This document shows, piece after piece, positions 37,265 to 45,682 of a stretch of 64,000 bases of DNA (its first letter is position 1; each line of letters opens with the position of its first letter). This stretch comes from Hymenobacter sp. CRA2 (GTDB lineage: Bacteria; Bacteroidota; Bacteroidia; Cytophagales; Hymenobacteraceae), in the NCBI RefSeq assembly GCF_002007105.1, contig NZ_MVBC01000021.1, positions 20,318 to 84,317 on the forward strand. Direction: 5' to 3'. Below the pieces are notes generated by a model, which saw only the letters and a list, made by a program, of their open reading frames with translations, did no database searches and was not told the origin of the DNA. A program made the position numbers and the translations under genes.

Positions 37265-37302
37265 GAAAAAAGCCCCGCAGCGTATTGCTGCGGGGCTTTT
37301 TT
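37265..37302 (-). terminator. terminator after the ABC permease gene
   Basis: AAAAAAGCCCCGCAG and its complement enclose CGTATT. The U run works on the reverse strand, 19 bp after the permease stop. Confidence 0.88.
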
Positions 37303-37320
37303 ACCTGGTAGGTAATCCGA

Positions 37321-38655
37321 TTATCCTTTGTAGAACAGCCACTTCGACAGCTCCCCGTAGGTCACTTTCTTGCCGTACATCAGGATGCCGACGCGGTAAA
37401 TACGACCCGCAATCCAGATGGCCCCGACGAAGCCGGCAATCAGCAGCACCATTGAGAGGCCCAGTTGCCACATCGGTACCCCGCCGAAGGGCAGGCGCAT
37501 CATCATGGCAATGGGCGAAGTCAGCGGGAAGATGGACATCCAGAAGGCCACCGTGCCGTTGGGGTTAGTGGTCAGAATGGCCTGCGACACCACGAAGGTC
37601 AGTACCAGGGGCATGGTGACGGGCATCATAAACTGCTGGGTGTCGGTTTCGCTGTCGACGGCCGAGCCGATGGCGCCGAACAAGGCCCCGTAGAACAGGT
37701 AGCCTCCGAGGAAGTAGAACAGGAAGCAGCCCACCAGCAATGGCACGTTCAGGTCGGCGCTGTCCAGGGCCTGAGTGAATTTGGCCACCGCGTTTTCCTG
37801 CTTGGCCGCCTCGTCTTTGCTCGTGGTCGGGCGCATCACGGCGGTGGTGCGGGCGGCGCGGTCCTCGGCAATTTTATCCGGGCTTATGGAGCCGGCCATG
37901 ACCGAGCTGATACCCATCGACAGCACTACCCACAGGGCCAGCTGCGTGAAGCCCACCCCGGCAATGCCGAGCACCTTGCCCATCATCAGCTGGAAGGGCT
38001 TCACCGAGGAAATAACCACTTCCACGATGCGGTTGGTCTTTTCCTCCATCACCCCGCGCATGATCTGCACGCCGTAGATGAAGATGAACATGTAAATCAG
38101 GAATCCGAAGACGTAGGCAATGACCGTGCTGATGCCAGTGCTGGAGCTCCGCTCACCGTCGTCGCTCAGGCTCAGGGTCTGCAGGTCCACGTCCACTTTC
38201 ATGTTGTCGAGCACGGCACGGTCGATGCCGGCTTTCTGCAGGCGTTGGCTTTCAATGGCGTTGTTGACGGCACGGTTGATGTCGCGCTCCAGCGACATGC
38301 CCAGGCCCTTGCGCGAAAACACCTGGAAGCCGGCGGGCTTGCTCAGGTCGAGCTTCGGAATGTAGAGCAGCGCGTCGTGCTTCGACTTCTTGAACTCGGC
38401 CTTGGCCGTGGTGAGGTCCGGCGACACGCGGGTAAAGCTGATGTCGTCCTTGGGCTCGGGCAGCTTGTCGGCGAAAATGCCGCCAGCGTCGGCCACGGCC
38501 ACCACCTTGCCGCTGTCCGACATTTTGGCGATGAGCACGGGTACCGCAAACAGGGCCACCGTCAGCAGCGGGCCGATGAGCGACATGATGATGAAGCTCC
38601 TTTTGCGCACCCGCGTGAGGTACTCGCGTTGCGCGATAAGCCAGATTTTAGACAT
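37321..38655 (-). CDS. ABC-2 type transporter permease (NatB-like)
   Basis: 444 residues. One transmembrane helix near the N-terminus (about 20-44, after KIWLIAQREYLTRVRKRSF, the usual ABC-2 opening), a ~140-residue extracytoplasmic domain, then five further helices from about 185 to 425. The segment GVQIMRGVMEEKTNRIVEVV is the NatB/YhaP hallmark before the core helices. It follows its ATPase gene after 50 bp; together they form an exporter like NatAB, whose substrate (Na+ in Bacillus) may differ. Confidence 0.9.
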   Translation of the reverse strand: MSKIWLIAQREYLTRVRKRSFIIMSLIGPLLTVALFAVPVLIAKMSDSGKVVAVADAGGIFADKLPEPKDDISFTRVSPDLTTAKAEFKKSKHDALLYIPKLDLSKPAGFQVFSRKGLGMSLERDINRAVNNAIESQRLQKAGIDRAVLDNMKVDVDLQTLSLSDDGERSSSTGISTVIAYVFGFLIYMFIFIYGVQIMRGVMEEKTNRIVEVVISSVKPFQLMMGKVLGIAGVGFTQLALWVVLSMGISSVMAGSISPDKIAEDRAARTTAVMRPTTSKDEAAKQENAVAKFTQALDSADLNVPLLVGCFLFYFLGGYLFYGALFGAIGSAVDSETDTQQFMMPVTMPLVLTFVVSQAILTTNPNGTVAFWMSIFPLTSPIAMMMRLPFGGVPMWQLGLSMVLLIAGFVGAIWIAGRIYRVGILMYGKKVTYGELSKWLFYKG

Positions 38656-38705
38656 GGTAAAAGTCGTCCGTTGTCAGTTAGCAGTTGTCAGGCTGGTGAA
38701 GCCGC

Positions 38706-39656
38706 TTAGGCCAGCACCGCGTCCGTATCGGGCACGTAGTCGGGCTGCGTCTCGCGCACGCGCTGAATGAAGATTTCGTTGATGCTCGGGATTCGCTCGC
38801 GGAAGGCGTGCACCTCCACGTTGGCTGGCCCGATGAGGTAGCGCAGCAAGTCGTTCGGCGTGCCGTGCACGATGCGAATCCGGTCGTAGAAATGGCCGTT
38901 TTCGCGCTCCTTGTGCTCGACGACCTCGAAATCGGGGTGCATCACCATCAGCTGGCCTTTGCCTTCCACCTCATAAGTCTGCGAGCGGTAGGCGTTGCGC
39001 ACCTGGCTCACCGGGCCATCGAGTACTTTTTTCGAGCGGTTGATCAGGGCAATATGGTCGCACATTTCCTCCACCGACTCCATGCGGTGGGTGGAGAAGA
39101 TGATGCTGGTGCCCCGCTCGCGCATGGCCAGGATTTCGTCCTTGAGCAGGTTGGCGTTGATGGGGTCGAAGCCGGAGAAAGGCTCGTCGAGGATAACCAG
39201 CGTGGGGTCGTGCACGACGGTGGCAATGAACTGCACCTTCTGCTGCATGCCCTTGGAGAGGTCCTCGATGTTCTTATCGGCCCAGCTTTTGATGTCGAAG
39301 CGCTCCAGCCAGCCTTTGATTTTCTGGTGCGCCTCGCTCTTGTTCACGCCTTTGAGCTGCGCCAGGTACATCAGCTGCTCCCCTACTTTCATCTTCTTGT
39401 AGAGGCCGCGCTCCTCGGGTAGGTAGCCGATCTGCCCGATGTGGCTCGGGTTCAGCTTTTCGCCCCGGAAGCGGATTTCGCCCGCGTCGGCACCGGTAAT
39501 CTGGGTGATGATGCGGATGAGGGAAGTTTTGCCAGCGCCGTTTGGGCCGAGCAAGCCGAAGATGGTGCCTTCGGGTACCTCCAGGCTCACCCCGTCGAGG
39601 GCGGTATGGGCGGCGTACTGCTTGCGTACGTCAATGGCCTGTAAGATTGGTTTCAC
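38706..39656 (-). CDS. ABC transporter ATP-binding protein (NatA-like)
   Basis: 316 residues if translation starts at the GTG at 39656 (reads KPILQAIDVRKQY); a TTG 30 bp upstream is the alternative. No ATG is available near the natural N-terminus. Walker A GPNGAGKT is at 37-44, followed by a Q-loop region, the signature LSKGMQQK, Walker B VILDEPFSGFDP and H-loop STHRM. The ~100-residue C-terminal extension (YEVEGKGQLMVMHPDF onward) is common in the NatA-like drug/sodium exporters. It pairs with the permease downstream. A TACCTTGG near-promoter box overlaps 39683-39690. Confidence 0.92.
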   Translation of the reverse strand: MKPILQAIDVRKQYAAHTALDGVSLEVPEGTIFGLLGPNGAGKTSLIRIITQITGADAGEIRFRGEKLNPSHIGQIGYLPEERGLYKKMKVGEQLMYLAQLKGVNKSEAHQKIKGWLERFDIKSWADKNIEDLSKGMQQKVQFIATVVHDPTLVILDEPFSGFDPINANLLKDEILAMRERGTSIIFSTHRMESVEEMCDHIALINRSKKVLDGPVSQVRNAYRSQTYEVEGKGQLMVMHPDFEVVEHKERENGHFYDRIRIVHGTPNDLLRYLIGPANVEVHAFRERIPSINEIFIQRVRETQPDYVPDTDAVLA

Positions 39657-39799
39657 AGCTGTCGAAGAGATGTTTCTGATTGCCAAGGTAGAGAGTTCGG
39701 GGGCACGCCGGTACCCGCACTAGGGTAATCTTAGACCAACGGTCGTTTCATCGACCTGAACCGGCGAAAACGTGGCCCCAACGGCGGGGCCTGCGCGGC

Positions 39800-40426
39800 C
39801 TATTCGGAGTCCTGCAAGTCGCGCAGGTAGCCTTCGAGCCGGTCGAGGTGCTGCCCGTAAAGTCGCTGCAGGTACCAGCGGGTAAAGTCGCGCAGCGCCC
39901 TGTAGCCTAGCCAGACCAGGAAGGCGTAGGCCACCGCCAGCACGCCAATCATCAGCGCCAGCTTCGCCCCGTGCGCGGTGTGCCCGAACTTGAGCACCTG
40001 CATCACGAAGCCGATGCCAAACGAGCCAAACAAGCTCAGCATGGTGGCCCGGTAGTACACCTGCACCAGCCGGCGCAGGCTCCCTACCTGCTGCTCGAGC
40101 TGCTGGCGCAACGCCCCGGCGGTGGGCTGCAGCTGGCCGAGCACCTGCCGCTTCTGGTAGAGGTAGTACAAGGAGCTGAGGCAGATCAGCGCGAGCCATA
40201 GGGCCATGGCGCGCGTGTAAGTATCCCGCACCAGCAGGATGACAGTAGCGGCAATCGGGAGGCAGAGGAGGGCTACGGCGGCTTCCCAACGGGCATTGCG
40301 ACGAATGCGCCACAGGGGGTTGCCGGAGGGCTGGCTGAGAATGGCTTGCATGGCTTCGGGGGTTAAGGGTGGGACTGATTCAGTTGGTTGTTGGCGCCAG
40401 CGTTGGCGCAGGTCGTCGAGTTCCAT
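39800..40426 (-). CDS. membrane protein downstream of an ECF sigma factor (possible anti-sigma)
   Basis: 208 residues from the ATG at 40426, 4 bp after the sigma-factor stop. Cytosolic N-terminus of ~50 residues (DDLRQRWRQQ, PPLTPEAMQAIL), two hydrophobic segments at about 52-88 (AAVALLCLPIAATVILLV, AMALWLALICL), a helical middle, and two more at about 125-180. The C-terminus is a charged helix. The gene order sigma factor then membrane protein with a cytosolic lead is the classic layout for ECF/anti-sigma pairs, but I see no zinc anti-sigma HxxxCxxC motif. The role is inferred from context only. Confidence 0.75.
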   Translation of the reverse strand: MELDDLRQRWRQQPTESVPPLTPEAMQAILSQPSGNPLWRIRRNARWEAAVALLCLPIAATVILLVRDTYTRAMALWLALICLSSLYYLYQKRQVLGQLQPTAGALRQQLEQQVGSLRRLVQVYYRATMLSLFGSFGIGFVMQVLKFGHTAHGAKLALMIGVLAVAYAFLVWLGYRALRDFTRWYLQRLYGQHLDRLEGYLRDLQDSE

Positions 40427-40430
40427 GGCT

Positions 40431-40937
40431 TCAGGCGCGGACAATCAGGGTGCGGAGCTTTTCTTGCACGCGGTGCATTTTCACGCGCACATTGTTCTGG
40501 GTGATGCCGAGGATGTCGGCCATTTCCTCGTAGCTGCGCTCTTCCAAGTACAGCAGCACGAAGGCCTTTTCCACGTCGGAGAGGTGGCCGATGGCCCGGT
40601 AGAGCTGGGCCAAGTCGTCGGCGTCGGGGCCCTCGGGCGGCGGGGCGGCGTAGGGCGCCTCGGGGTCCAGCGGGCCGGGCGCCGGCTGCCGCGTGCGCCG
40701 CCGCAGGTCCGACACGGCCACGTTCAGCGCCACCCGGTATAGCCAGGTGCTGACTTTGGCCGCGCCCGGCCGGTACTGCGGCCACGCCCGCCACAGCTGC
40801 AGCACGATGTCCTGGTAGAGGTCCTGCCGGTCGGCGGCGTCGGCGCAATACAGGCGGGCCACGCGCAGCAGCAAGGGCTGATACTCGCCGATGAGGGCGG
40901 TAAAATCGGCGGATACGGGCGGGGCAGCAGAGCTCAT
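40431..40937 (-). CDS. ECF-family RNA polymerase sigma factor
   Basis: 168 residues. Sigma-2 region: LIGEYQPLLLRVARLYCADA, QDLYQDIVLQLWRAWPQYRP and VSTWLYRVALNVAVSDLRRR. A Pro/Ala-rich linker (about 84-105) leads to region 4: LSDVEKAFVLLYLEERSYEE and the helix-turn-helix DILGITQNNVRVKMHRVQEKL. It directs transcription of a stress or envelope regulon, which I cannot name. A membrane protein gene follows 4 bp later. An unusual palindrome plus 21-bp repeat array ends about 75 bp before the start. Confidence 0.93.
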   Translation of the reverse strand: MSSAAPPVSADFTALIGEYQPLLLRVARLYCADAADRQDLYQDIVLQLWRAWPQYRPGAAKVSTWLYRVALNVAVSDLRRRTRQPAPGPLDPEAPYAAPPPEGPDADDLAQLYRAIGHLSDVEKAFVLLYLEERSYEEMADILGITQNNVRVKMHRVQEKLRTLIVRA

Positions 40938-41011
40938 TCGGAGGCTAGGTTCGGTGAATTAATCGCCGAACCCGGCGTGGCATTACAAACCGTTCGACTT
41001 TTTTCTGTCAC

Positions 41012-41063
41012 CCGGCGTTCCGAAGGGTCTTCCCGAGCTCGGGAAGACCCTTCGGAACGCCGG
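41012..41063. repeat. perfect 52-bp palindrome upstream of the sigma factor
   Basis: 26-bp arms meet with no loop at GAGCTC (centre 41037/41038). The outer ends are CCGGCGTTCCGAAGGG and CCCTTCGGAACGCCGG. The left arm equals an inverted unit of the adjoining 21-bp array. Confidence 0.9.
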
Positions 41064-41208
41064 AAAGACTCGTCGGAACGCCGGGAAGGCCGTTCGGAAT
41101 AGCGGGAAGCCGCGTCGGAGTGGCGGGAAGCCCTTTCAGAACGGCGGGAAGAGACTTCGGAGGCGCGGGCGGGCCGTTCGGAGCGGCGGGAAGGCCCTTC
41201 GGAGCATC
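41053..41208. repeat. 21-bp tandem repeat array
   Basis: Seven full degenerate units start at 41053, 41074, 41095, 41116, 41137, 41158 and 41179, plus a partial one at 41200. The consensus is close to CGGAACGGCGGGAAGGCCCT followed by T. The spacing is exactly 21 bp. Because the period is a multiple of three, a reverse-strand frame stays open with a Ser/Arg/Glu heptad (SRRSERP-like). The rest of the 584-bp gap (41209-41421) holds nothing I recognise. Confidence 0.85.
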
Positions 41209-41421
41209 TCTCCCGCCTCGTTGTGCCTCCCGTTCGCCTCACCCCCCGGCCCCCTCTTCGAAAAGGAGAGGGGGAGCCTGACGAAGCAGTAGAGATGCTT
41301 GAGAAAAACAGGCAATCCAGCCATCTAGCGTAACTCCTGTTTCAGTTTACGCGCCATCATCGTCGTTCAACGATGCCCACGCTATGGCGCGGGCCTACAA
41401 CTATCCTGGTAGTAGGGGCAT

Positions 41422-41460
41422 AAAAAAGTGGTGCCACGGCTTTGAGCCGTGGCACCACTT
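41422..41460 (-). terminator. terminator of the grpE-dnaJ unit
   Basis: AAGTGGTGCCACGGCT and its complement around a TTG loop. On the reverse strand the stem runs into six T, 62 bp after the dnaJ stop. Confidence 0.85.
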
Positions 41461-41481
41461 CGTCCGGACGGTAACCGTCCA

Positions 41482-41520
41482 CAAAATCCGTGAAATCCGA
41501 CGAATCCGTCTAAATCCGTG
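41482..41520. repeat. short AATCCG(T/A) repeats next to dnaJ
   Basis: Four loose copies of AAATCCGTG/AAATCCGAC/AATCCGTCT/AAATCCGTG in 39 bp, ending 1 bp from the dnaJ stop codon. Confidence 0.6.
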
Positions 41521-41521
41521 A

Positions 41522-42670
41522 TTATTGGAAGTACTCCTTCACTTTCTCGAAGAAGCCCTTCTCGTTCTTGCCGGGGCTGGGCGTGAAGTTGGGCGAGGAG
41601 CGCAGCTTCTCCAGCGCGGCCCGCTCTTCCGAGGTCACGTTCTTCGGCGTCCACACGTTGATGTGGATAAGCTGGTCGCCCTTGCCGTAGCCGTTCAGGT
41701 CCGGAATGCCCTTGCCACGCAGGCGCAGGATCTTGCCGGCTTGCGTGCCCGGGTCGATTTTCACCTTCACTTTGCCCTCGATGGTGGGCACTTCCAGCGA
41801 GGCGCCCAGAGCAGCATCCACGATGGAAATGTACTGGTCGAGCACCACGTTGTTGCCGTCGCGCTTGAGCAGCTCGTGCGGCTCCTCCTCAATCTGGATG
41901 AGCAGGTCGCCGGGCACGCCGCCGCGCTCGGGATAGTTACCCTTGCCCGACATCGACAACTGCATGCCCTCGGCCACGCCAGCGGGGATGTTGATCGGAA
42001 TGATTTCCTCGGCCAGCTGGCGGCCTTCGCCGTGGCACACGTCACACTTGCTGGTCACCACCTTGCCCTCGCCGTGGCAGGTAGGGCAGGTAGAGGAGCT
42101 GACCATCTGGCCGAGCATGGTTTGCACCACGCGCTTGACCTGGCCCTGGCCCTGGCAAGTGGCGCAGTCGCGCTGCTCGGTGCCGTTTTTGGCGCCGGTG
42201 CCCGAGCAGGTGTTGCAGGCCGTGTAGCGCTTCACTTTGATTTTCTTCTCGACGCCGTTGGCTACTTCCTCCAGATCGAGCTTGAGCTTGATGCGCAGGT
42301 TGGAGCCCTTGCGCACGCGCCGGCCCTGGCTGCGGGCCCCGCCCCCGAAGAAGCTCTCGAAGCCCCCGCCCCCGCCGAAGATGTCGCCGAACTGCGAGAA
42401 GATGTCCTCCATGCTCGGGCCGTGGCCGCCGCCGGCGGCACCGCCCACGCCCTGGTGGCCAAACCGGTCGTAGCGGGCACGCTTCTGCTCGTCCGACAGC
42501 ACTTCGTAGGCTTCGGCCGCTTCCTTGAATTTGTCCTCGGCCGTGGGGTCGTCGGGGTTTTTATCGGGGTGAAACTTGATGGCCACCTTCCGGTATGCCT
42601 TCTTGATTTCGTCACCCGACGCGTTTTTGGCTACGCCCAGGATTTCGTAATAATCTCGCTTGGTCGACAT
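41522..42670 (-). CDS. dnaJ: chaperone protein DnaJ
   Basis: 382 residues, the full type I layout: J domain (1-70) with HPD at 34-36, a Gly/Phe-rich stretch (about 75-110, [13 protein letters not shown]), the zinc domain with four CxxCxGxG motifs ([32 protein letters not shown]), and the C-terminal substrate domains ending in [15 protein letters not shown]. It stimulates the DnaK ATPase and hands over substrates. It follows grpE after 89 bp, the usual grpE-dnaJ order; dnaK is not in the window. Confidence 0.97.
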   Translation of the reverse strand: MSTKRDYYEILGVAKNASGDEIKKAYRKVAIKFHPDKNPDDPTAEDKFKEAAEAYEVLSDEQKRARYDRFGHQGVGGAAGGGHGPSMEDIFSQFGDIFGGGGGFESFFGGGARSQGRRVRKGSNLRIKLKLDLEEVANGVEKKIKVKRYTACNTCSGTGAKNGTEQRDCATCQGQGQVKRVVQTMLGQMVSSSTCPTCHGEGKVVTSKCDVCHGEGRQLAEEIIPINIPAGVAEGMQLSMSGKGNYPERGGVPGDLLIQIEEEPHELLKRDGNNVVLDQYISIVDAALGASLEVPTIEGKVKVKIDPGTQAGKILRLRGKGIPDLNGYGKGDQLIHINVWTPKNVTSEERAALEKLRSSPNFTPSPGKNEKGFFEKVKEYFQ

Positions 42671-42759
42671 GGTTTTGTCGGTATTGGGTAGTCAGTATTG
42701 GGTAATAAGACCTCTGCGCTAGATGCTGCGTCCGACTGCCTGTTACTGACTACTAAAAT

Positions 42760-43347
42760 TTACTGCCCCAGCACCACCTTGGCGTGGCGGATAACCTTGT
42801 CGCCGAGGTAGTAGCCCTTCTCTACTTCGTCCACCACCTTGCCCTTGAGGTCTTCCGAAGGAGCCGGAATCTGCGCAATGGCTTCGTGCAGTTCCGGGTC
42901 GAAGGCGCCGCCCTTAGCATCCATGGTCTGCAGGCCTTTCTGTTGCAGGGCTTTGGTCAGCTTGCCGTGGATGATGTCGATGCTCTCGCGCACCACGTTG
43001 GCGTCTTCGGTTCCCTGCGTGTGCTGGCGGGCGCGGTCAAAGTCGTCGAGCACGGGCAGCAGCACAGTCATCAGCTCCTGGTTGGCGGTTTTGAACATGT
43101 CGGCCCGCTCCTTGGTGGTGCGGCGCTTGTAGTTCTCAAACTCCGCCGCGAGGCGCAGGTACTTGTCTTTCAAATCGGCCACTTCCTGGTCGGTGCGGGA
43201 GGCTTCAGCCTTGGGCGCGCCGTCGGCGGCCGAGTCATTGCCTTGCTCGTCAAACATTTCGCCGGCTACGTGCTCAGCGGTATTGCCAGCGGCTGCAGCG
43301 TTTTGGTCTTGCAGCTCGTCGGGATTCGGAAACGTTGCGTCAGCCAT
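42760..43347 (-). CDS. grpE: nucleotide exchange factor GrpE
   Basis: 195 residues. An acidic, disordered N-terminus (about 1-50), a long coiled coil (AEFENYKRRTTKERADMFK, the GrpE signature start), then the beta-wing domain: DNFERA-like DDFDRARQHTQG, GVEKGYYLGDKVIRHAKV near the end (VDEVEKGYYLGDKVIRHAKV). It releases ADP from DnaK. It is co-transcribed with dnaJ. A TACTTTTG box with a TTG -33 element lies 163 bp upstream. Confidence 0.95.
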   Translation of the reverse strand: MADATFPNPDELQDQNAAAAGNTAEHVAGEMFDEQGNDSAADGAPKAEASRTDQEVADLKDKYLRLAAEFENYKRRTTKERADMFKTANQELMTVLLPVLDDFDRARQHTQGTEDANVVRESIDIIHGKLTKALQQKGLQTMDAKGGAFDPELHEAIAQIPAPSEDLKGKVVDEVEKGYYLGDKVIRHAKVVLGQ

Positions 43348-43509
43348 TCCTTACGGTAAGTATTTCAGGGTATGGGAGTTCAGATTAAGCCACACGGCCA
43401 ACTCAAGTAGTTTGCCAAAGCGCCTACCCGTGACATAGTGGCACGGAAACCATTGGGTCAGGCGGTTTAGTTCAGCCGCTTAGGCAGAAGTAGCAGCCGG
43501 GCCGAATGA

Positions 43510-43517
43510 CAAAAGTA
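43510..43517 (-). promoter_or_regulatory. promoter -7 box of grpE-dnaJ
   Basis: The reverse strand reads TACTTTTG with a TTG 18 bases upstream. The remaining ~160-bp leader to grpE shows no other feature; the 300-bp gap has no open gene. Confidence 0.45.
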
Positions 43518-43582
43518 GAACGAGAACCCGCAGCACAAGCTCGGCATCTGGCTTAGGCGGGCCGGAGGTATTGAGGAACAGG

Positions 43583-43626
43583 CAAAAAAAGAACGTCATG
43601 CCTCGCTGTGCTTTGCATGACGTTCT
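43583..43626 (-). terminator. terminator of obgE
   Basis: Arms AGAACGTCATGC and GCATGACGTTCT are perfect complements around a 13-base loop, with seven T after the stem on the reverse strand, 22 bp after the obgE stop. The arm carries the ACGTCATG start of the dispersed repeats. Confidence 0.8.
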
Positions 43627-43647
43627 GGTTATCCGAACCAATCAGCC

Positions 43648-44760
43648 CTAGTCGAACTGGTCTTCCGACAGTTCGTCCTCGTCGCCAAACTCCTCACCGT
43701 CTACCTCATCGCCGCTGCGCTTCTGTACCCAGATGCTGTGGCGCAATGGCTTCGGATCTTCGCGCCGGGCGTCCTGAATCTGCTGCCAGAGCAGGTCCTT
43801 CAGCTTCTGGATGTTTTTCTGCGTGATGCTGGAAATGAACACGTGCGGTACGTCGGCGGGCAGCGTGGCCGTGATTTCGGCTTCCAGCTCCTCGTCCAGC
43901 ATGTCCGACTTGGTAATGGCCAGCACGCGGCGCTTGTCCAGCAGGTCGGGGTTGAACTGCTCCAGCTCGCTGAGCAGCACCTGGTACTCGGCGGCAATAT
44001 CGGGCGAGTCGGCGGCAATCATGAATAGCAGGGTGGCGTTGCGCTCGATGTGGCGCAGGAAGCGCAGGCCCAGGCCCTTGCCTTCGGCCGCCCCCTCGAT
44101 GATGCCCGGAATGTCGGCCATCACGAAGCTTTGGTAGTCGCGGTAGCCCACCACGCCCAGGTTGGGCACCAGGGTGGTGAAGGCATAGTCGGCAATCTTG
44201 GGCGTGGCTGCTGATACCACCGACAGCAGTGTGCTCTTGCCTGCGTTGGGGAAGCCTACAAGGCCCACGTCAGCCAGCAGCTTCAGCTCCAGCACGTTCC
44301 ACACTTCTTGGCCCGGCTCGCCGGGTTGGGCGTAGGTCGGGGCCTGGTTGGTGCTGGATTTGAAGTGGTCGTTGCCCAGACCGCCCCGGCCGCCGGGCGT
44401 GAGAATTACTTTCTGGCCATCTTCGGTGATTTCCGCGCGGATTTCACCCGTCTCAGCGTCGCGGGCGATAGTGCCCAGCGGTACGTCGAGGATGATATCC
44501 TGGCCTTGGGCGCCGGTGCGCAGGTTTTCGCCGCCGTTTTCGCCGTGGCCAGCAATGACGTGCTTCTGGTACTGTAGGTGCAGCAAGGTCCAGAGCTGCT
44601 TGTTGCCGCGCAGGATGATGTGGCCGCCGCGGCCGCCGTCGCCGCCATCAGGGCCGCCCATGGGCCGGCCTTTGGCGCGGAACATGTGGTGCGAACCTGC
44701 CCCGCCCCGGCCCGAGCGGCAGCAGATTTTGACGTAATCGATGAAGTTATTCGAAGCCAC
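43648..44760 (-). CDS. obgE: Obg family GTPase
   Basis: 370 residues from the GTG at 44760, since Obg proteins begin [11 protein letters not shown] as here; an in-frame ATG 90 bp upstream falls inside a repeat element and is rejected. The Gly-rich Obg fold ([12 protein letters not shown]) is followed by the GTPase domain: G1 GFPNAGKST, switch I, G3 DIPG, G4 TKSD and G5 SSI. It acts in ribosome assembly and the stringent response. The C-terminus is an acidic tail. It is preceded by the 96-bp hairpin element. Confidence 0.95.
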   Translation of the reverse strand: MASNNFIDYVKICCRSGRGGAGSHHMFRAKGRPMGGPDGGDGGRGGHIILRGNKQLWTLLHLQYQKHVIAGHGENGGENLRTGAQGQDIILDVPLGTIARDAETGEIRAEITEDGQKVILTPGGRGGLGNDHFKSSTNQAPTYAQPGEPGQEVWNVLELKLLADVGLVGFPNAGKSTLLSVVSAATPKIADYAFTTLVPNLGVVGYRDYQSFVMADIPGIIEGAAEGKGLGLRFLRHIERNATLLFMIAADSPDIAAEYQVLLSELEQFNPDLLDKRRVLAITKSDMLDEELEAEITATLPADVPHVFISSITQKNIQKLKDLLWQQIQDARREDPKPLRHSIWVQKRSGDEVDGEEFGDEDELSEDQFD

Positions 44761-44836
44761 TTGGCAAGAAGGAAGAATGACGAAGGAAAAAGGAGAACCA
44801 GCTGAGCCGCAACTCATCCAATTGTCCGGAAAAGCT

Positions 44837-44932
44837 GTCATCCTGAGCAAAGCGAAGGACCTTGTCAGGGTAGAACGAGTGGTAACAACATCGTTCTAGC
44901 GTGATAAGGTCCTTCGCTTTGCTCAGGATGAC
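44837..44932. repeat. 96-bp inverted repeat with GTCATCCTGAGC ends
   Basis: 42-bp arms (44837-44878 and 44891-44932) differ at only three positions and enclose GTGGTAACAACA. The arms start GTCATCCTGAGCAAAGCGAA. It sits between obgE and adk and could form a very long hairpin. Confidence 0.9.
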
Positions 44933-44976
44933 ACTGTAGGTCAGAAGCCGAAAGCAGGGCTAGCGGCTCTGCAAAG

Positions 44977-45600
44977 TTACGCTTTTACTTCGTCAGCGGC
45001 CTTGGAGCCGTCGGTGACGGTGGCCGGCTGGTGCCGGTCGATGAGGCCGCAGAGCTGGCCGAAGATGTCTTCGATGTCGCCGATGCCGTACACGGAGTGG
45101 AATTTTTCCTGCTCGGCGTAGTACGAGGCTACCTGGGCCGTTTTGGTGTTGTACTCCACCACGCGGCGACGGATAAGCTCCTCGTTCTGGTCGTCGGGGC
45201 GGCCGGAGGTTTTGCCGCGCTCGAGCAAGCGCTTTACCAGCTCGTCCTCGGTCACTTCCAGAGCAATCATGCAGTTGATGCCCGTGTCGTAGCGCTGCAT
45301 CAGCGCATCGAGGGCCTCGGCCTGGGGAATGGTGCGCGGAAAACCGTCGAAGATGAAGCCGCCGGCGTTTTTGTTGCCGGCCAGCTGCGACTCGATCATG
45401 CCGATAACCACCTCGTCGGGCACCAGCTCGCCGGCGTCCATGAGTTTTTTGGCGGTCAGCCCCAACTCGGTGCCCTGGGCAATCTGCGAACGGAGCAGGT
45501 CGCCCGTCGACAGGTGCACCAGCCCGTAGCGCTGGATCAGCTTTTGGCTTTGGGTTCCTTTGCCAGCGCCGGGCGGGCCGAACAACACGATATTAAGCAT
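44977..45600 (-). CDS. adk: adenylate kinase
   Basis: 207 residues. It balances ATP, AMP and ADP. The P-loop GPPGAGKGTQ is at 8-17, then STGDLLRSQI, the AMP site FDGFPRTIPQAEAL, and the short-lid type GKTSGRPDDQNEELIRRRV without the zinc-finger LID insertion. It is separated from obgE by the hairpin repeat and from the hpt gene by 82 bp. Confidence 0.97.
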   Translation of the reverse strand: MLNIVLFGPPGAGKGTQSQKLIQRYGLVHLSTGDLLRSQIAQGTELGLTAKKLMDAGELVPDEVVIGMIESQLAGNKNAGGFIFDGFPRTIPQAEALDALMQRYDTGINCMIALEVTEDELVKRLLERGKTSGRPDDQNEELIRRRVVEYNTKTAQVASYYAEQEKFHSVYGIGDIEDIFGQLCGLIDRHQPATVTDGSKAADEVKA

Positions 45601-45682
45601 GAGCGGAGGAAGCGGGGAGGTGAGAGAGAAGCGGGGGAACAGAAGAAAGATAAGAAAGAATTGGGCAACCGGCGCGCCGTGC

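Noticed and set aside
41012..41208. CRISPR array
   Set aside because: Units are directly adjacent 21-mers without unique spacers, and no cas genes are present.
44761..44850. Upstream ATG start for obgE
   Set aside because: It lies inside the 96-bp repeat, and the added residues have no Obg similarity; the GTG at 44760 gives the conserved [11 protein letters not shown] start.
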